Part shown: in pieces, positions 26,456-33,819 of the stretch
How the letters are laid out: each line of letters begins with the position of its first letter
How positions within the stretch are numbered: position 1 is the stretch's first letter
NCBI RefSeq assembly: GCF_029626225.1
Contig: NZ_JARUBP010000001.1
Span: 2,976,001-3,040,000 of the forward strand
DNA length: 64,000 nucleotides
Origin: Asanoa sp. WMMD1127
GTDB lineage: Bacteria > Actinomycetota > Actinomycetes > Mycobacteriales > Micromonosporaceae
Reading direction: 5' to 3'
Position numbers and translations under genes: made by a program
The notes under the pieces: model-generated
What the model saw: the letters and a program-made list of their open reading frames with translations, nothing else
Database searches by the model: none
What the model was told of the DNA's origin: nothing

Positions 26456-27469
26456 CTAGGAATCGGTGTCTTCGCCGGCTCGGGAGGCGAGCAGGCGGCG
26501 GTAGGAAGCGAGGCGGCGCGGGTCGGCGTTGCCGGCGGCGACCCAGGCGTCCAGCGCGCAGTCGGCCTCGGTCGGAGTGTGCTCGCAGTTCGGCGGGCAG
26601 TCGACCGTCCCCTCGACGAGGTCCGGGAAGCCGTGCAGCAGGCTCTCCGCGGAGACATGGGCCAGACCGAAGCTGCGTACGCCGGGCGTGTCGATGATCC
26701 AACCGGCGTCGCCGGGCAGCCGCAGCGCCACCGCGCTGGTCGAGGTGTGCCGGCCACGGCCGATCGCGCTGACCGCGCCCACCGCCCGATCGGCCTCGGG
26801 AACGAGCCGGTTGACCAGCGTCGACTTGCCCACGCCGGAGTGGCCGACGAGCACGCTGATCCGGTCGGCCAGCCGCTCGCGGACGGCGGCGAGGTCGGAG
26901 TCGGGGCGCACCAGCACGTGCGGCAGGTCGAGCTCGGCGTAGTAGTCCAGCACCTCGTCGGGCCCCGCCAGGTCGGCCTTGGTCAGGCAGAGCAGCGGGT
27001 CGATGTCGGCGTCGTAGGCGGCGACCAGGCAGCGGTCGATGAAGCCCGTGCGGGGCGGCGGATCCGAGAGCGAGCTGACGATCACGAGTTGGTCGGCGTT
27101 GGCCACGACGACGCGTTCGAGCCGGCCCTCGGGGGTGGTGTCGTCGTCGTCCGCCGTGCGGCGCAGCACCGAGGTGCGCTCGGCGATCCGGACGATCCGG
27201 GCCAGCGCGCCGGCCGCGCCCGAGGTGTCGCCGACCAGCGCCACCCGGTCGCCGACGACGACGGACTTGCGGCCCAGCTCGCGCGCCCGCATCGCGGTGA
27301 CCGGCGGGCCGTCGCCCATCTCGACGGTGTAGCGGCCGCGGTCGACCGCCATCACGAAGCCGTCGATCGCGTCGACGTGCTTGGGCCGGGTACGCGTACG
27401 CGGGCGGGAGGAACGGCCGGGGCGCACCCGCACGTCGTCCTCGTCGTACTCCCGCCGCTTGCCCGCCAG
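26456..27469 (-). CDS. rsgA: Ribosome small-subunit-dependent GTPase A
   Basis: A circularly permuted GTPase that assists late 30S maturation. An OB fold (about residues 20-110) precedes the GTPase domain, with G4 LTKAD, G1 GHSGVGKSTLVN and G3 DTPGVRSF. A zinc module at the C-terminus has CPPNCEHTPTEADC. The first GTG is at 27433, but the in-frame stretch upstream (KRREYDEDDVRVRPG) matches conserved RsgA N-termini and is preceded by GGGAGAAGG, so I extend to a CTG at 27469, 10 bp after aroA. If CTG is not used, the protein starts at 27433 with 325 residues. Confidence 0.9.
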   Translation of the reverse strand: MAGKRREYDEDDVRVRPGRSSRPRTRTRPKHVDAIDGFVMAVDRGRYTVEMGDGPPVTAMRARELGRKSVVVGDRVALVGDTSGAAGALARIVRIAERTSVLRRTADDDDTTPEGRLERVVVANADQLVIVSSLSDPPPRTGFIDRCLVAAYDADIDPLLCLTKADLAGPDEVLDYYAELDLPHVLVRPDSDLAAVRERLADRISVLVGHSGVGKSTLVNRLVPEADRAVGAVSAIGRGRHTSTSAVALRLPGDAGWIIDTPGVRSFGLAHVSAESLLHGFPDLVEGTVDCPPNCEHTPTEADCALDAWVAAGNADPRRLASYRRLLASRAGEDTDS

Positions 27470-27479
27470 TGCCTTCTCC

Positions 27480-28760
27480 CTACTTGCCGGTCACCATCGC
27501 CGACCATAGTGCCGGGAAGTCGGGCATGGTTTTCGAGGTACACGCCACGTCGTCGAGTTCGACACCCGGCACGGCCAACCCGACCACCGCGGCCGCGTGC
27601 GCCATCCGGTGGTCCTCGTAGGTCCGGAACACCCCGCCGGTCAGCGGCCGGGGCTCGATCTCGAGCCCGTCGGCGGTGTCGGTGACCTTCGCGCCGAGCG
27701 CCGTCAGCTCGCGGGCCAACGCCGCCAACCGGTCGGTCTCGTGGCCGCGGATGTGCGCGACCCCGCGCAAGCTCGAGGGCGAGTCGGCCAGCGCCGCCAG
27801 CGCGGCCAACACCGGCGTCATCTCGCCCACCTCGGACAGGTCGGCGTCGAGTCCGTGCACCACGCCGGTGCCGCGCACGGTCAGCCCGTCAGTGCCGAGG
27901 CTGACCTCGCCGCCCATCTGGTCGAGCAGGGCGCGCAGGCGGTCGACCGGCTGGGCGCTGCTGCGCGGCCAGCCGAGCAGGGTGACCGAGCCGCCGGTGA
28001 CCAGCGCGGCGGCGAAGAACGGCATGGCGCCGGAAAGATCGGGCTCGATCGTCCAGCCGCGGCCCGTCAGCTTGCCAGGCTCGACCGACCAGACGTCGCG
28101 GGCCGAGTCGTCGACGCCGGCGCCGACGGCCCGCAGCATCTGCACCGTCATGCGGACGTGCGGCGCGGACGGCACGGGCGGCCCGACGTGCCGCACGACG
28201 ACGCCGCGGTCGAAGCTCGGCGCGGCCAGCAGCAGGCCGGAGACGAGCTGGCTCGAGGCCGACGCGTCGAGCACCACCTCGCCGCCGGCCACCCGGCCGG
28301 TGCCGCGCACGGTCAGCGGCAGGCTGCCGGTGGCCGGGGCGTCGATGCTCACGCCAAGCGAGCCGAGCGCGTCGATCAGCGGGCGCAGGGGGCGCTGCCG
28401 CACCGACGGGTCGCCGTCGAAGGTCACGGGGCCCTGCGCCAGGCCGGCGAGCGCCGGCATGAACCGCATCACCGTGCCGGCCTGTCCCACGTCGACGTGG
28501 GCCGGGCCCTGCAGCGTGTCGGGGCGGACCACCCAGCGGTCGTCGTCGACCGTGGAGACGTTGACGCCCATGGCGCGCAGGCCGCCGGCCATCATCTCGG
28601 TGTCGCGGGCGCGCAGCGGGTGGGCGAGGGTCGACGGCCCCACCGCGATGGCGCTCAGCACGAGCGCGCGGGCGGTCATCGACTTGGAGCCGGGCAGCCG
28701 GACTGTCGTGCTGACCGGCTGGGCGGCGGTCGGCGCGGTCCACGGCAGGTGTGCGGTCAC
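27480..28760 (-). CDS. aroA: 3-phosphoshikimate 1-carboxyvinyltransferase (EPSP synthase)
   Basis: A 426-residue enzyme of the shikimate pathway that transfers enolpyruvate from PEP to shikimate 3-phosphate. Signature segments include LPGSKSMTARALVL, GQAGTVMRFMPAL with GDPSVRQRPLRPL, and KVTDTADGLEI with TYEDHRMAHA near the C-terminus. A GTG at 28760 gives the normal length and N-terminus; the open frame extends upstream without similarity. It is divergent from the SRAP gene (88 bp between starts) and leads into rsgA. Confidence 0.95.
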   Translation of the reverse strand: MTAHLPWTAPTAAQPVSTTVRLPGSKSMTARALVLSAIAVGPSTLAHPLRARDTEMMAGGLRAMGVNVSTVDDDRWVVRPDTLQGPAHVDVGQAGTVMRFMPALAGLAQGPVTFDGDPSVRQRPLRPLIDALGSLGVSIDAPATGSLPLTVRGTGRVAGGEVVLDASASSQLVSGLLLAAPSFDRGVVVRHVGPPVPSAPHVRMTVQMLRAVGAGVDDSARDVWSVEPGKLTGRGWTIEPDLSGAMPFFAAALVTGGSVTLLGWPRSSAQPVDRLRALLDQMGGEVSLGTDGLTVRGTGVVHGLDADLSEVGEMTPVLAALAALADSPSSLRGVAHIRGHETDRLAALARELTALGAKVTDTADGLEIEPRPLTGGVFRTYEDHRMAHAAAVVGLAVPGVELDDVACTSKTMPDFPALWSAMVTGK

Positions 28761-28848
28761 GCTCCCAGTCTGCCGGTCGCCAGACCGGCGTCGCGATCGA
28801 CATTCGGCGGTCCCGTGTGCCGGGACGACGTGCGCTAGCGTTTCCGGC

Positions 28849-29562
28849 ATGTGCGGGCGGTACGCGACCACGACGGACGCGCCTGACCTCAGCGTGCTCT
28901 TCGACGCGTTCGACGACACCCGGGACGGCCTGGTCGCCGATTACAACGTGGCGCCGACCGACCCCGTGCCGATGGTGCGGATGTCCCAGAGCGTGGGCGG
29001 CCGCACGCTCTCGGTGGCCCGCTGGGGGCTCGTGCCGCACTGGGCCGGCGACACGAAGGGCGCCGCCCGCATGATCAACGCGCGGGCGGAGACGGTCGCG
29101 ACGACCCCGGCGTACGCCCGGTCGTTCGCCGGCAAGCGCTGCCTGGTGCCGGCCGACGGCTGGTACGAGTGGGTCCGCACGCCCGGCGGCGGCAAGCAGG
29201 CCTATTTCATGACCGCGCCCGAGCCGATCGTGTTCGGTGGCCTGTGGTCCGCCTGGGGCGACCAGAAGCTGCTCACGTGCAGCATCGTCACGATGGCCGC
29301 GCTCGGCGACCTGGCGTTCGTGCACCACCGGATGCCGCTGGTGCTGGCGCCGGAGCGGTGGGCGGACTGGTTGGCCGGCGGGGGCGAGCCCGAGGTGGTG
29401 CTGGCCCCGCCGAACGACGCGACGCTGGCCGGCATCGAGATCCGTCCGGTGGGCCCGGCGGTCGGCGACGTCCGCAACGACGGCCCCGGCCTGGTGGCGC
29501 GGGTGGCCGCGCCGGCGCTCGGTGCGCCGCGTGAAGAGCCCGTCGAGTTGACCCTTTTCTGA
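28849..29562 (+). CDS. SRAP-domain abasic-site DNA-protein crosslinking protein (YedK/HMCES-like)
   Basis: A 237-residue SOS-response-associated peptidase family protein. Cys2 follows the initiator Met (MCGRYATT) and becomes N-terminal after Met removal, forming a thiazolidine crosslink with abasic sites in single-stranded DNA. Other family residues are present: YNVAPTD, RWGLVPHWA, NARAETVA, RCLVPADGWYEW and VHHRMPLVL (catalytic His). It is divergent from aroA, an arrangement I also recall from the mycobacterial sigH region. Confidence 0.93.
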   Translation: MCGRYATTTDAPDLSVLFDAFDDTRDGLVADYNVAPTDPVPMVRMSQSVGGRTLSVARWGLVPHWAGDTKGAARMINARAETVATTPAYARSFAGKRCLVPADGWYEWVRTPGGGKQAYFMTAPEPIVFGGLWSAWGDQKLLTCSIVTMAALGDLAFVHHRMPLVLAPERWADWLAGGGEPEVVLAPPNDATLAGIEIRPVGPAVGDVRNDGPGLVARVAAPALGAPREEPVELTLF

Positions 29563-29789
29563 TCTTCGATTTACGCCGGTTGATTTTTCCCTTTCCCTCG
29601 TCCTTGTTGGCATTTTGCGACGTCGAGTTTGCGCATGTTCGTTGCAACCTCTTGTCTCCGAGGTCGCGAGTGCGATAGAACACAGCGCCGGCAATGGGTG
29701 CCTTCTCGCACCGGGCGACGACACCCATTGATCACTGATCTTCGTCACTGATGTGCGAAAGCCGGCCCCACGGGGGAGGTGGGTTGCAG

Positions 29790-30179
29790 ATGACTCGGGC
29801 GCGTATGCCACGCCCGCATGAAGTCGCCGCCGCACGTCGAGATCCACGACTGCTGCGCGCGTCGGCCGAACGACAACTCGACGAAGCCTGGCGCACCCGA
29901 GGTGTGTGCCAATCCGTCGATCCGGAGACGTTCTTCCCGGCGCCGAGCGAGCCGGCCGACACCGCCATCGCGCTGTGCCGCACCTGCGACGTGCAGGGCG
30001 CGTGCCTGGCCTGGGCGCTCGAGGTCGGCGACTGCCACGGTGTCTGGGGCGGCACCACACCGCGCGAGCGGCGGGCGATGCTGGTCGCCTGGCGCGGGCA
30101 GCTCACCCGGGGCGCCGAGACCATCGACTCGGGGCCGCCGATGCGCGACCTGTCGCTCGAACTGGTGCCGGTCAGCTGA
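29790..30179 (+). CDS. WhiB-family iron-sulfur transcription factor
   Basis: A 129-residue protein. The four cluster cysteines are C40, C63, C66 and C72 (GVCQ, ALCRTC, GACLAWAL), followed by the DNA-binding turn GVWGGTTPRERRAM; C82 is an additional cysteine. The start is set at the ATG at 29790 because GGAGGTGG lies at the right distance; an ATG at 29751 would add 13 residues. The 227 bp upstream are comparatively AT-rich, with the 8-mer TCACTGAT occurring twice at about 29734 and 29746. Its regulon is unknown. It lies near sigR but is not the whiB1 orthologue. Confidence 0.9.
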   Translation: MTRARMPRPHEVAAARRDPRLLRASAERQLDEAWRTRGVCQSVDPETFFPAPSEPADTAIALCRTCDVQGACLAWALEVGDCHGVWGGTTPRERRAMLVAWRGQLTRGAETIDSGPPMRDLSLELVPVS

Positions 30180-30209
30180 CTCGACGCCCCTGGCCCGCAG
30201 AATGGGGCC

Positions 30210-30824
30210 ATGGGGGTCACACAGATCGCGACACCGCACGGTCCGGCCGTCGCGGAGACCGACGAGGTCGACGGCCGGCCGGCGGCGTTGCTCGTGCTCG
30301 GGCACGGCGCCGGTGGGGGCGTCGAGGCGCCGGACCTGATGGCGGTGCGCCGCGCCGCGGTGGCGGCCGGGATCACCGTCGTACGGGTGACGCAGCCCTA
30401 CCGCGTCGCCGGCCGGCGTGCGCCCGCGCCGGCCGCGCAGCTCGACGCGGCCTGGTCGGCGGTCGTCCACGAGATCGTCAAGGGCTATCCCGACCCGCCG
30501 CCGCTGGTGGTCGGCGGGCGGTCCAGCGGGGCCCGGGTGGCGTGCCGCACGTCGGTGGCGCTCGGCGCGGCGGGCATCGTCTGCCTGGCCTTTCCGCTGC
30601 ACCCGCCGGGGCGCCCGGAGCGGTCCCGGGCCGACGAGCTGCTCACCGGCGTGCCCACGCTGGTCGTCAACGGCGACCGGGACCCGTTCGGGGTTCCGGA
30701 CCCGTCGCCGGGCGTCGAGGTGGTCGTGCGACCGGGCCAGCGCCACGACCTGCGCGGCGACCCGCGCGGCCTGGGTCAGTTGGTGGTGGAGTGGCTGCGC
30801 GGCAAAGGCTGGGCGCGCGCGTAA
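30210..30824 (+). CDS. Alpha/beta hydrolase, KANL3/Tex30-like
   Basis: A 204-residue protein. The oxyanion region reads LVLGHGAGGG, the nucleophile elbow is GGRSSGARVA, and aspartate/histidine candidates are NGDRDPFG and GQRHDL. This set is typical of the small dienelactone-hydrolase-like family KANL3/Tex30. No signal peptide. The start is the ATG at 30210, 30 bp after the WhiB gene on the same strand, so co-transcription is possible. Substrate unknown. Confidence 0.8.
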   Translation: MGVTQIATPHGPAVAETDEVDGRPAALLVLGHGAGGGVEAPDLMAVRRAAVAAGITVVRVTQPYRVAGRRAPAPAAQLDAAWSAVVHEIVKGYPDPPPLVVGGRSSGARVACRTSVALGAAGIVCLAFPLHPPGRPERSRADELLTGVPTLVVNGDRDPFGVPDPSPGVEVVVRPGQRHDLRGDPRGLGQLVVEWLRGKGWARA

Positions 30825-31296
30825 CCCTTTGCGTGAGTGAGTCGTTGCACCCAGTGAGCCAGGCATGCCCTGGGGACTCCCTCCACGAGTCCGCGGACCC
30901 CCCGGTCCGCATCACCTCCCAGGCCCACCTCGCCTCGGGGACTTGTCCCCGAGGCGAGTGGGTTGAAAAATTGGGCGCAGACCACCTCGCCTCGGCCCCG
31001 AGGTCGCCGGTATGAGTTGCGGGCGACGGTCGAGTGGACCCGAGCTGACCTGCTGGAATGTAAGGCCGCCTCCCGTTGTTACAGCCGTCGAACGCGAAAT
31101 GACGGCAAGGGGGCTCTTCCCAGTGCAAGCAGCTACGCGGGGCGACCGCGACACCGGCCGGTTCAGGGCACTTCTCTCGGCGCCCGAATGGCCGGCGAGC
31201 GACGTTAGTCACGGCCTGATCGGGGGCAACCAACCCACAACTGAGACTGTCGAGGGCGCTCGCCGCGTATCCTCGTCGGGACAGTTGAGGGGGGAC
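30825..31296. other. 472-bp region upstream of sigR: hairpins and promoter
   Basis: No separate gene is seen. The first part holds three hairpins: GCGGACC-CCCC-GGTCCGC (30893-30910); a 14-bp perfect stem CTCGCCTCGGGGAC with its complement around TT (30929-30958), followed by TTGAAAAATT; and CCTCGG-CC-CCGAGG (30990-31003). The second part contains the sigma-R-type promoter and an open frame continuous with sigR. Confidence 0.7.
31055..31080 (+). promoter_or_regulatory. Sigma-R-type promoter upstream of sigR
   Basis: GGAAT (31055-31059), an 18-bp spacer and GTT (31078-31080) match the sigma-R consensus GGGAAT-N18-GTT apart from the first G. A start of transcription near 31087 is expected. In Streptomyces the equivalent promoter makes sigR autoregulatory. 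Confidence 0.75.
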
Positions 31297-31935
31297 GTGC
31301 GCTTGACGCAGCCGGAGAAGACCCGAACCGAGGAGCCGACTGACGAGCGGCGGGCCCGATTCGAGCGAGACGCGCTGCCTTTCGTCGACCAGCTCTACGC
31401 GGCGGCCCTGCGGATGACCCGCAACCCGGCCGACGCGGAAGACCTGGTCCAGGAGACGTTCCTCAAGGCCTACGCCGCCTTCCACCAGTTCGAGGAGGGC
31501 ACCAACCTCAAGGCGTGGCTCTACCGGATCCTCACCAACACCTACATCAACTCCTACCGCCGGCGGCAGCGACAGCCCGTCCAGGCGCCGACGGAGGAGA
31601 TCACCGACTGGCAGCTGGCCAACGCCGAGTCGCACACGTCGAGCGGTCTGCGCTCGGCCGAGACCGAGGCGCTCGACCGCCTGCCGGACAGCGACGTCAA
31701 GGACGCGCTGCAGCAGCTGCCGGAGGAGTTCCGGCTGGCCGTCTACCTGGCCGATGTCGAGGGTTTCTCCTACAAGGAGATCGCCGACATCATGAACACG
31801 CCGATCGGCACGGTCATGTCGCGACTTCACCGTGGCCGCCGCAACCTGCGCAACCTGCTGGAGCGCTACGCTGCGGATCGAGGCTTCACCCGCACCCCTT
31901 CGGGTGACGCCGCAGCTGCCCGCCAGGAGGTGTGA
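31297..31935 (+). CDS. sigR: Thiol-oxidative-stress sigma factor SigR (SigH-type ECF)
   Basis: A 212-residue ECF sigma factor. Region 2 reads [39 protein letters not shown] with [20 protein letters not shown], and region 4 has [45 protein letters not shown]; these are nearly identical to streptomycete SigR and mycobacterial SigH. GAGGGGGG precedes both a GTG (31297) and a TTG (31303); I list the GTG. The frame stays open upstream to an ATG at 31099, about 12 bases after the predicted autoregulatory start site, so an isoform 66 residues longer is possible, as described for sigma-R' in S. coelicolor. rsrA follows after 6 bp. Confidence 0.93.
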   Translation: MRLTQPEKTRTEEPTDERRARFERDALPFVDQLYAAALRMTRNPADAEDLVQETFLKAYAAFHQFEEGTNLKAWLYRILTNTYINSYRRRQRQPVQAPTEEITDWQLANAESHTSSGLRSAETEALDRLPDSDVKDALQQLPEEFRLAVYLADVEGFSYKEIADIMNTPIGTVMSRLHRGRRNLRNLLERYAADRGFTRTPSGDAAAARQEV

Positions 31936-31941
31936 GGAACC

Positions 31942-32202
31942 GTGAGTTGCGGTAACCCCCACGAGACCGACTGCAGCGAAGTGCTCGAAGAGGTCTACCT
32001 CTACCTCGACCTGGAATGCGCCGACGACCGGCGCGACCTGATCCGGGAGCACCTCGACGAGTGCTCGCCCTGCCTGCGTGAATACGGCATCGAGCAGGAG
32101 GTGAAGGCGCTGGTCGCCCGTTGCTGCGGCAACGAGACCGCGCCGGCCGAGATGCTCGCGCGCCTGCGCAGCAAGCTCACCGAGCTGCGCACCGAAGCCT
32201 GA
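31942..32202 (+). CDS. rsrA: Redox-sensing zinc anti-sigma factor RsrA
   Basis: An 86-residue ZAS-family anti-sigma factor starting at a GTG. It has C11, H37, C41 and C44 (HLDECSPC), the zinc ligands, plus C3, C61 and C62, the same cysteine positions as S. coelicolor RsrA. Under disulfide stress, oxidation of the zinc-site cysteines releases sigma-R; thioredoxin, a sigma-R target, restores binding. Co-transcribed with sigR. A strong hairpin terminator follows. Confidence 0.93.
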   Translation: MSCGNPHETDCSEVLEEVYLYLDLECADDRRDLIREHLDECSPCLREYGIEQEVKALVARCCGNETAPAEMLARLRSKLTELRTEA

Positions 32203-32208
32203 AAGCCC

Positions 32209-32240
32209 GTCGCCGGCCCTCTGCATCACGGGCCGGCGAC
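32209..32240. terminator. Bidirectional terminator between rsrA and bL37
   Basis: GTCGCCGGCCC and GGGCCGGCGAC form an 11-bp perfect stem with a 10-base loop. GTTTGG and CTTGTTC follow on the plus side. It lies between two convergent genes and can serve both. Confidence 0.75.
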
Positions 32241-32251
32241 GTTTGGCTTGT

Positions 32252-32326
32252 TCAGGAGTTGGGGCGCTTGCCGTGGTTGGCGGCGCTCTTCTTACGAGCC
32301 TTCTTCTTGCGCGACTTCTTAGCCAT
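32252..32326 (-). CDS. Ribosomal protein bL37
   Basis: A 24-residue, extremely basic peptide, MAKKSRKKKARKKSAANHGK followed by RPNS. The start is placed by the ribosome site GGAGGTCC just before the ATG. The pattern MAKRxRKK...NHGKRPN is that of the small actinobacterial large-subunit protein bL37, first seen in mycobacterial ribosome structures. It is convergent with sigR-rsrA and easily missed because of its length. In the genomes I recall, it also lies near the sigR/sigH locus. Confidence 0.88.
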   Translation of the reverse strand: MAKKSRKKKARKKSAANHGKRPNS

Positions 32327-32452
32327 GCTGGACCTCCGCTTACTGAGCGATCCCGACGATCCTAGTCGGCCGGGCCAGCGCCACACGGACGGCCGCCGCG
32401 TGGTTGGATGCTGACGCGGCCCCAACGGCCGCGTGCCGTAGGGAGGACCGCG

Positions 32453-32668
32453 ATGGCTGACGAGATCCGCGCCGAGATGGTGGCCAACGTGTGGAAGGTC
32501 GTCGCGTCGGCGGGCGACACCGTGGCCGAGGGCGACACCCTGGTCATCCTCGAGTCGATGAAGATGGAGATCCCGGTCATCTCGGAGTCCGACGGGGTCC
32601 TCAAGCAGCTCGCCGTCAACGAGGGCGACGTCGTCCAGGAGGGCGACCTGATCGCCGTCATCGAATGA
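32453..32668 (+). CDS. Biotin/lipoyl attachment-domain protein
   Basis: A 71-residue stand-alone biotinyl domain. The modification site is the second lysine-flanked motif ESMKMEIP, identical to the biotin acceptor of acyl-CoA carboxylase carrier domains, and GDVVQEGDLIAVIE closes the barrel. It corresponds to the small biotinylated protein beside rshA/sigH in mycobacteria (TB7.3). Start at the ATG at 32453 after GGGAGGA. Its stop overlaps the next gene as ATGA. The carboxylase partner is not encoded here. Confidence 0.9.
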   Translation: MADEIRAEMVANVWKVVASAGDTVAEGDTLVILESMKMEIPVISESDGVLKQLAVNEGDVVQEGDLIAVIE

Positions 32669-33165
32669 CGGTCCTGGTGCGCTCGGCGACGCCCGCCGAC
32701 TTCCCGGCGATCGCCCGGTTCACCGTCGACGCCTACCGCGACGACGGCCAGCTGGCCGGCGACCACGGCTACGACAAGAAGCTGGCCGACGTGGTGACCC
32801 GGGCGGAGGCGGGGGAGCTGCTGGTCGCGGCCGACGAGTCGACCGGCCAGGTGCTCGGCGCGGTCACCTTCGTGTTGCCCGGCACGGCGTACGCCGAGGT
32901 GTCCGGCGACGGTGAGGCCGAGTTCCGGATGCTCGCGGTCGACCCGGCGGCGCAGGGTCGCGGCGTGGGCGAGGCGCTGGTGCGGGCCTGCGTGGAGCGG
33001 GCGACGGCGCTCGGCTGCGACGCGGTCGTGATCTGCGTGCGGAGCTTCTCGGCGCCCGCCAAGAGGCTCTATGCCCGGCTCGGCTTCGTCCGCATCCCGG
33101 AGCGCGACTGGTCGCCCTTCCCGGGCGTCGACCTCGAGGCGCTGCGGCTGTCGCTCACGAGCTGA
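32665..33165 (+). CDS. GNAT-family N-acetyltransferase
   Basis: A 166-residue acetyltransferase. The acetyl-CoA binding motif A reads FRMLAVDPAAQGRGVGEALVRACVERA, followed by CVRSFSAPAKRLYARLGFVR (motif B). The start ATG overlaps the upstream biotinyl-domain stop by 4 bp, so the two are translationally coupled. The acceptor substrate is unknown. It overlaps the convergent TetR gene by 11 bp. Confidence 0.87.
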   Translation: MTVLVRSATPADFPAIARFTVDAYRDDGQLAGDHGYDKKLADVVTRAEAGELLVAADESTGQVLGAVTFVLPGTAYAEVSGDGEAEFRMLAVDPAAQGRGVGEALVRACVERATALGCDAVVICVRSFSAPAKRLYARLGFVRIPERDWSPFPGVDLEALRLSLTS

Positions 33166-33709
33166 CCCGCGGCCGCCAGAGGTCTTCGGCCACCTCGATG
33201 GCGACCCGCTTGCGCTCGGCGAGCGGGATGTCCTGCTTGATGGCGAACCAGCTCCCGTGCACCGCGAACAGCGCCAGCGCGGCCCGCAGCTGCTGGGCCG
33301 GGTCGTCGGCGTCGTCGGCCATCAGCGAGGCCACGCGCAGCATCAGGTCGCGCATGTCCTTGCCGGCTGACATGGTCTTGGCGACCGTCTGGTTCTGCTC
33401 GAAGAACCGCATCACGAACGGGTGGTTGCTGGCGAAGAACTCGTCGGCGTAGCGGGACAACAGCTCCTGCCGGCGCTCCGGCCCGGGTGGCTGCGTCTCG
33501 GCCCACGTGATGATCTCGTTGAGCCGCTCCAGCCGGTCCTGGGCGAAGCTCGAGACGATCTCTTCCTTGCTCTTGAAGTGGTAGTACAGGGCCGCCTTGG
33601 TCACTCCGAGCCGCTCGGCGATCTCACGGAGCGAGGTCTTCTCGTACCCGTTCTCCGTGAAGAGCTCGAGCGCGACGGCCTGGATGCGGCCTCGCGTGCT
33701 CTCGGTCAC
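33155..33709 (-). CDS. TetR-family repressor
   Basis: A 184-residue TetR-type regulator. The N-terminal helix-turn-helix reads ALELFTENGYEKTSLREIAERLGVTKAALYYHFKSKEEI (about residues 13-51); the remainder is a helical ligand domain. The start is a GTG at 33709. It is divergent from a 14-helix drug-efflux gene and the 110-bp spacer is full of inverted repeats, so it very probably represses that pump and itself until an inducer binds. Confidence 0.92.
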   Translation of the reverse strand: MTESTRGRIQAVALELFTENGYEKTSLREIAERLGVTKAALYYHFKSKEEIVSSFAQDRLERLNEIITWAETQPPGPERRQELLSRYADEFFASNHPFVMRFFEQNQTVAKTMSAGKDMRDLMLRVASLMADDADDPAQQLRAALALFAVHGSWFAIKQDIPLAERKRVAIEVAEDLWRPRVSS

Positions 33710-33721
33710 TCTGTCTCCCTA

Positions 33722-33779
33722 ACTAACTTGACGGCCGGTTAGTAGCGAGCTTACCGTACGGCTAGTAAGGAGACTAGCC
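33722..33779. promoter_or_regulatory. Operator cluster between TetR and MFS genes
   Basis: Three inverted repeats are packed here: ACTAAC-N10-GTTAGT (33722-33743), CTTAC-N10-GTAAG (33750-33769) and GGCTAGT-N6-ACTAGCC (33760-33779). They share the half-site TAGTaa/ttACTA or a close variant. The location between divergent regulator and pump genes makes them the expected TetR binding sites. Confidence 0.65.
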
Positions 33780-33819
33780 GGGCGGCAAGTAAGTCGCATC
33801 ACGCTGGGGGGCTATCCCA

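Noticed and set aside
31012-31296. A separate gene upstream of sigR starting at ATG 31012
   Set aside because: It is in frame with sigR, lies before the predicted sigma-R start site and has no independent stop; treated as a possible N-terminal extension only.
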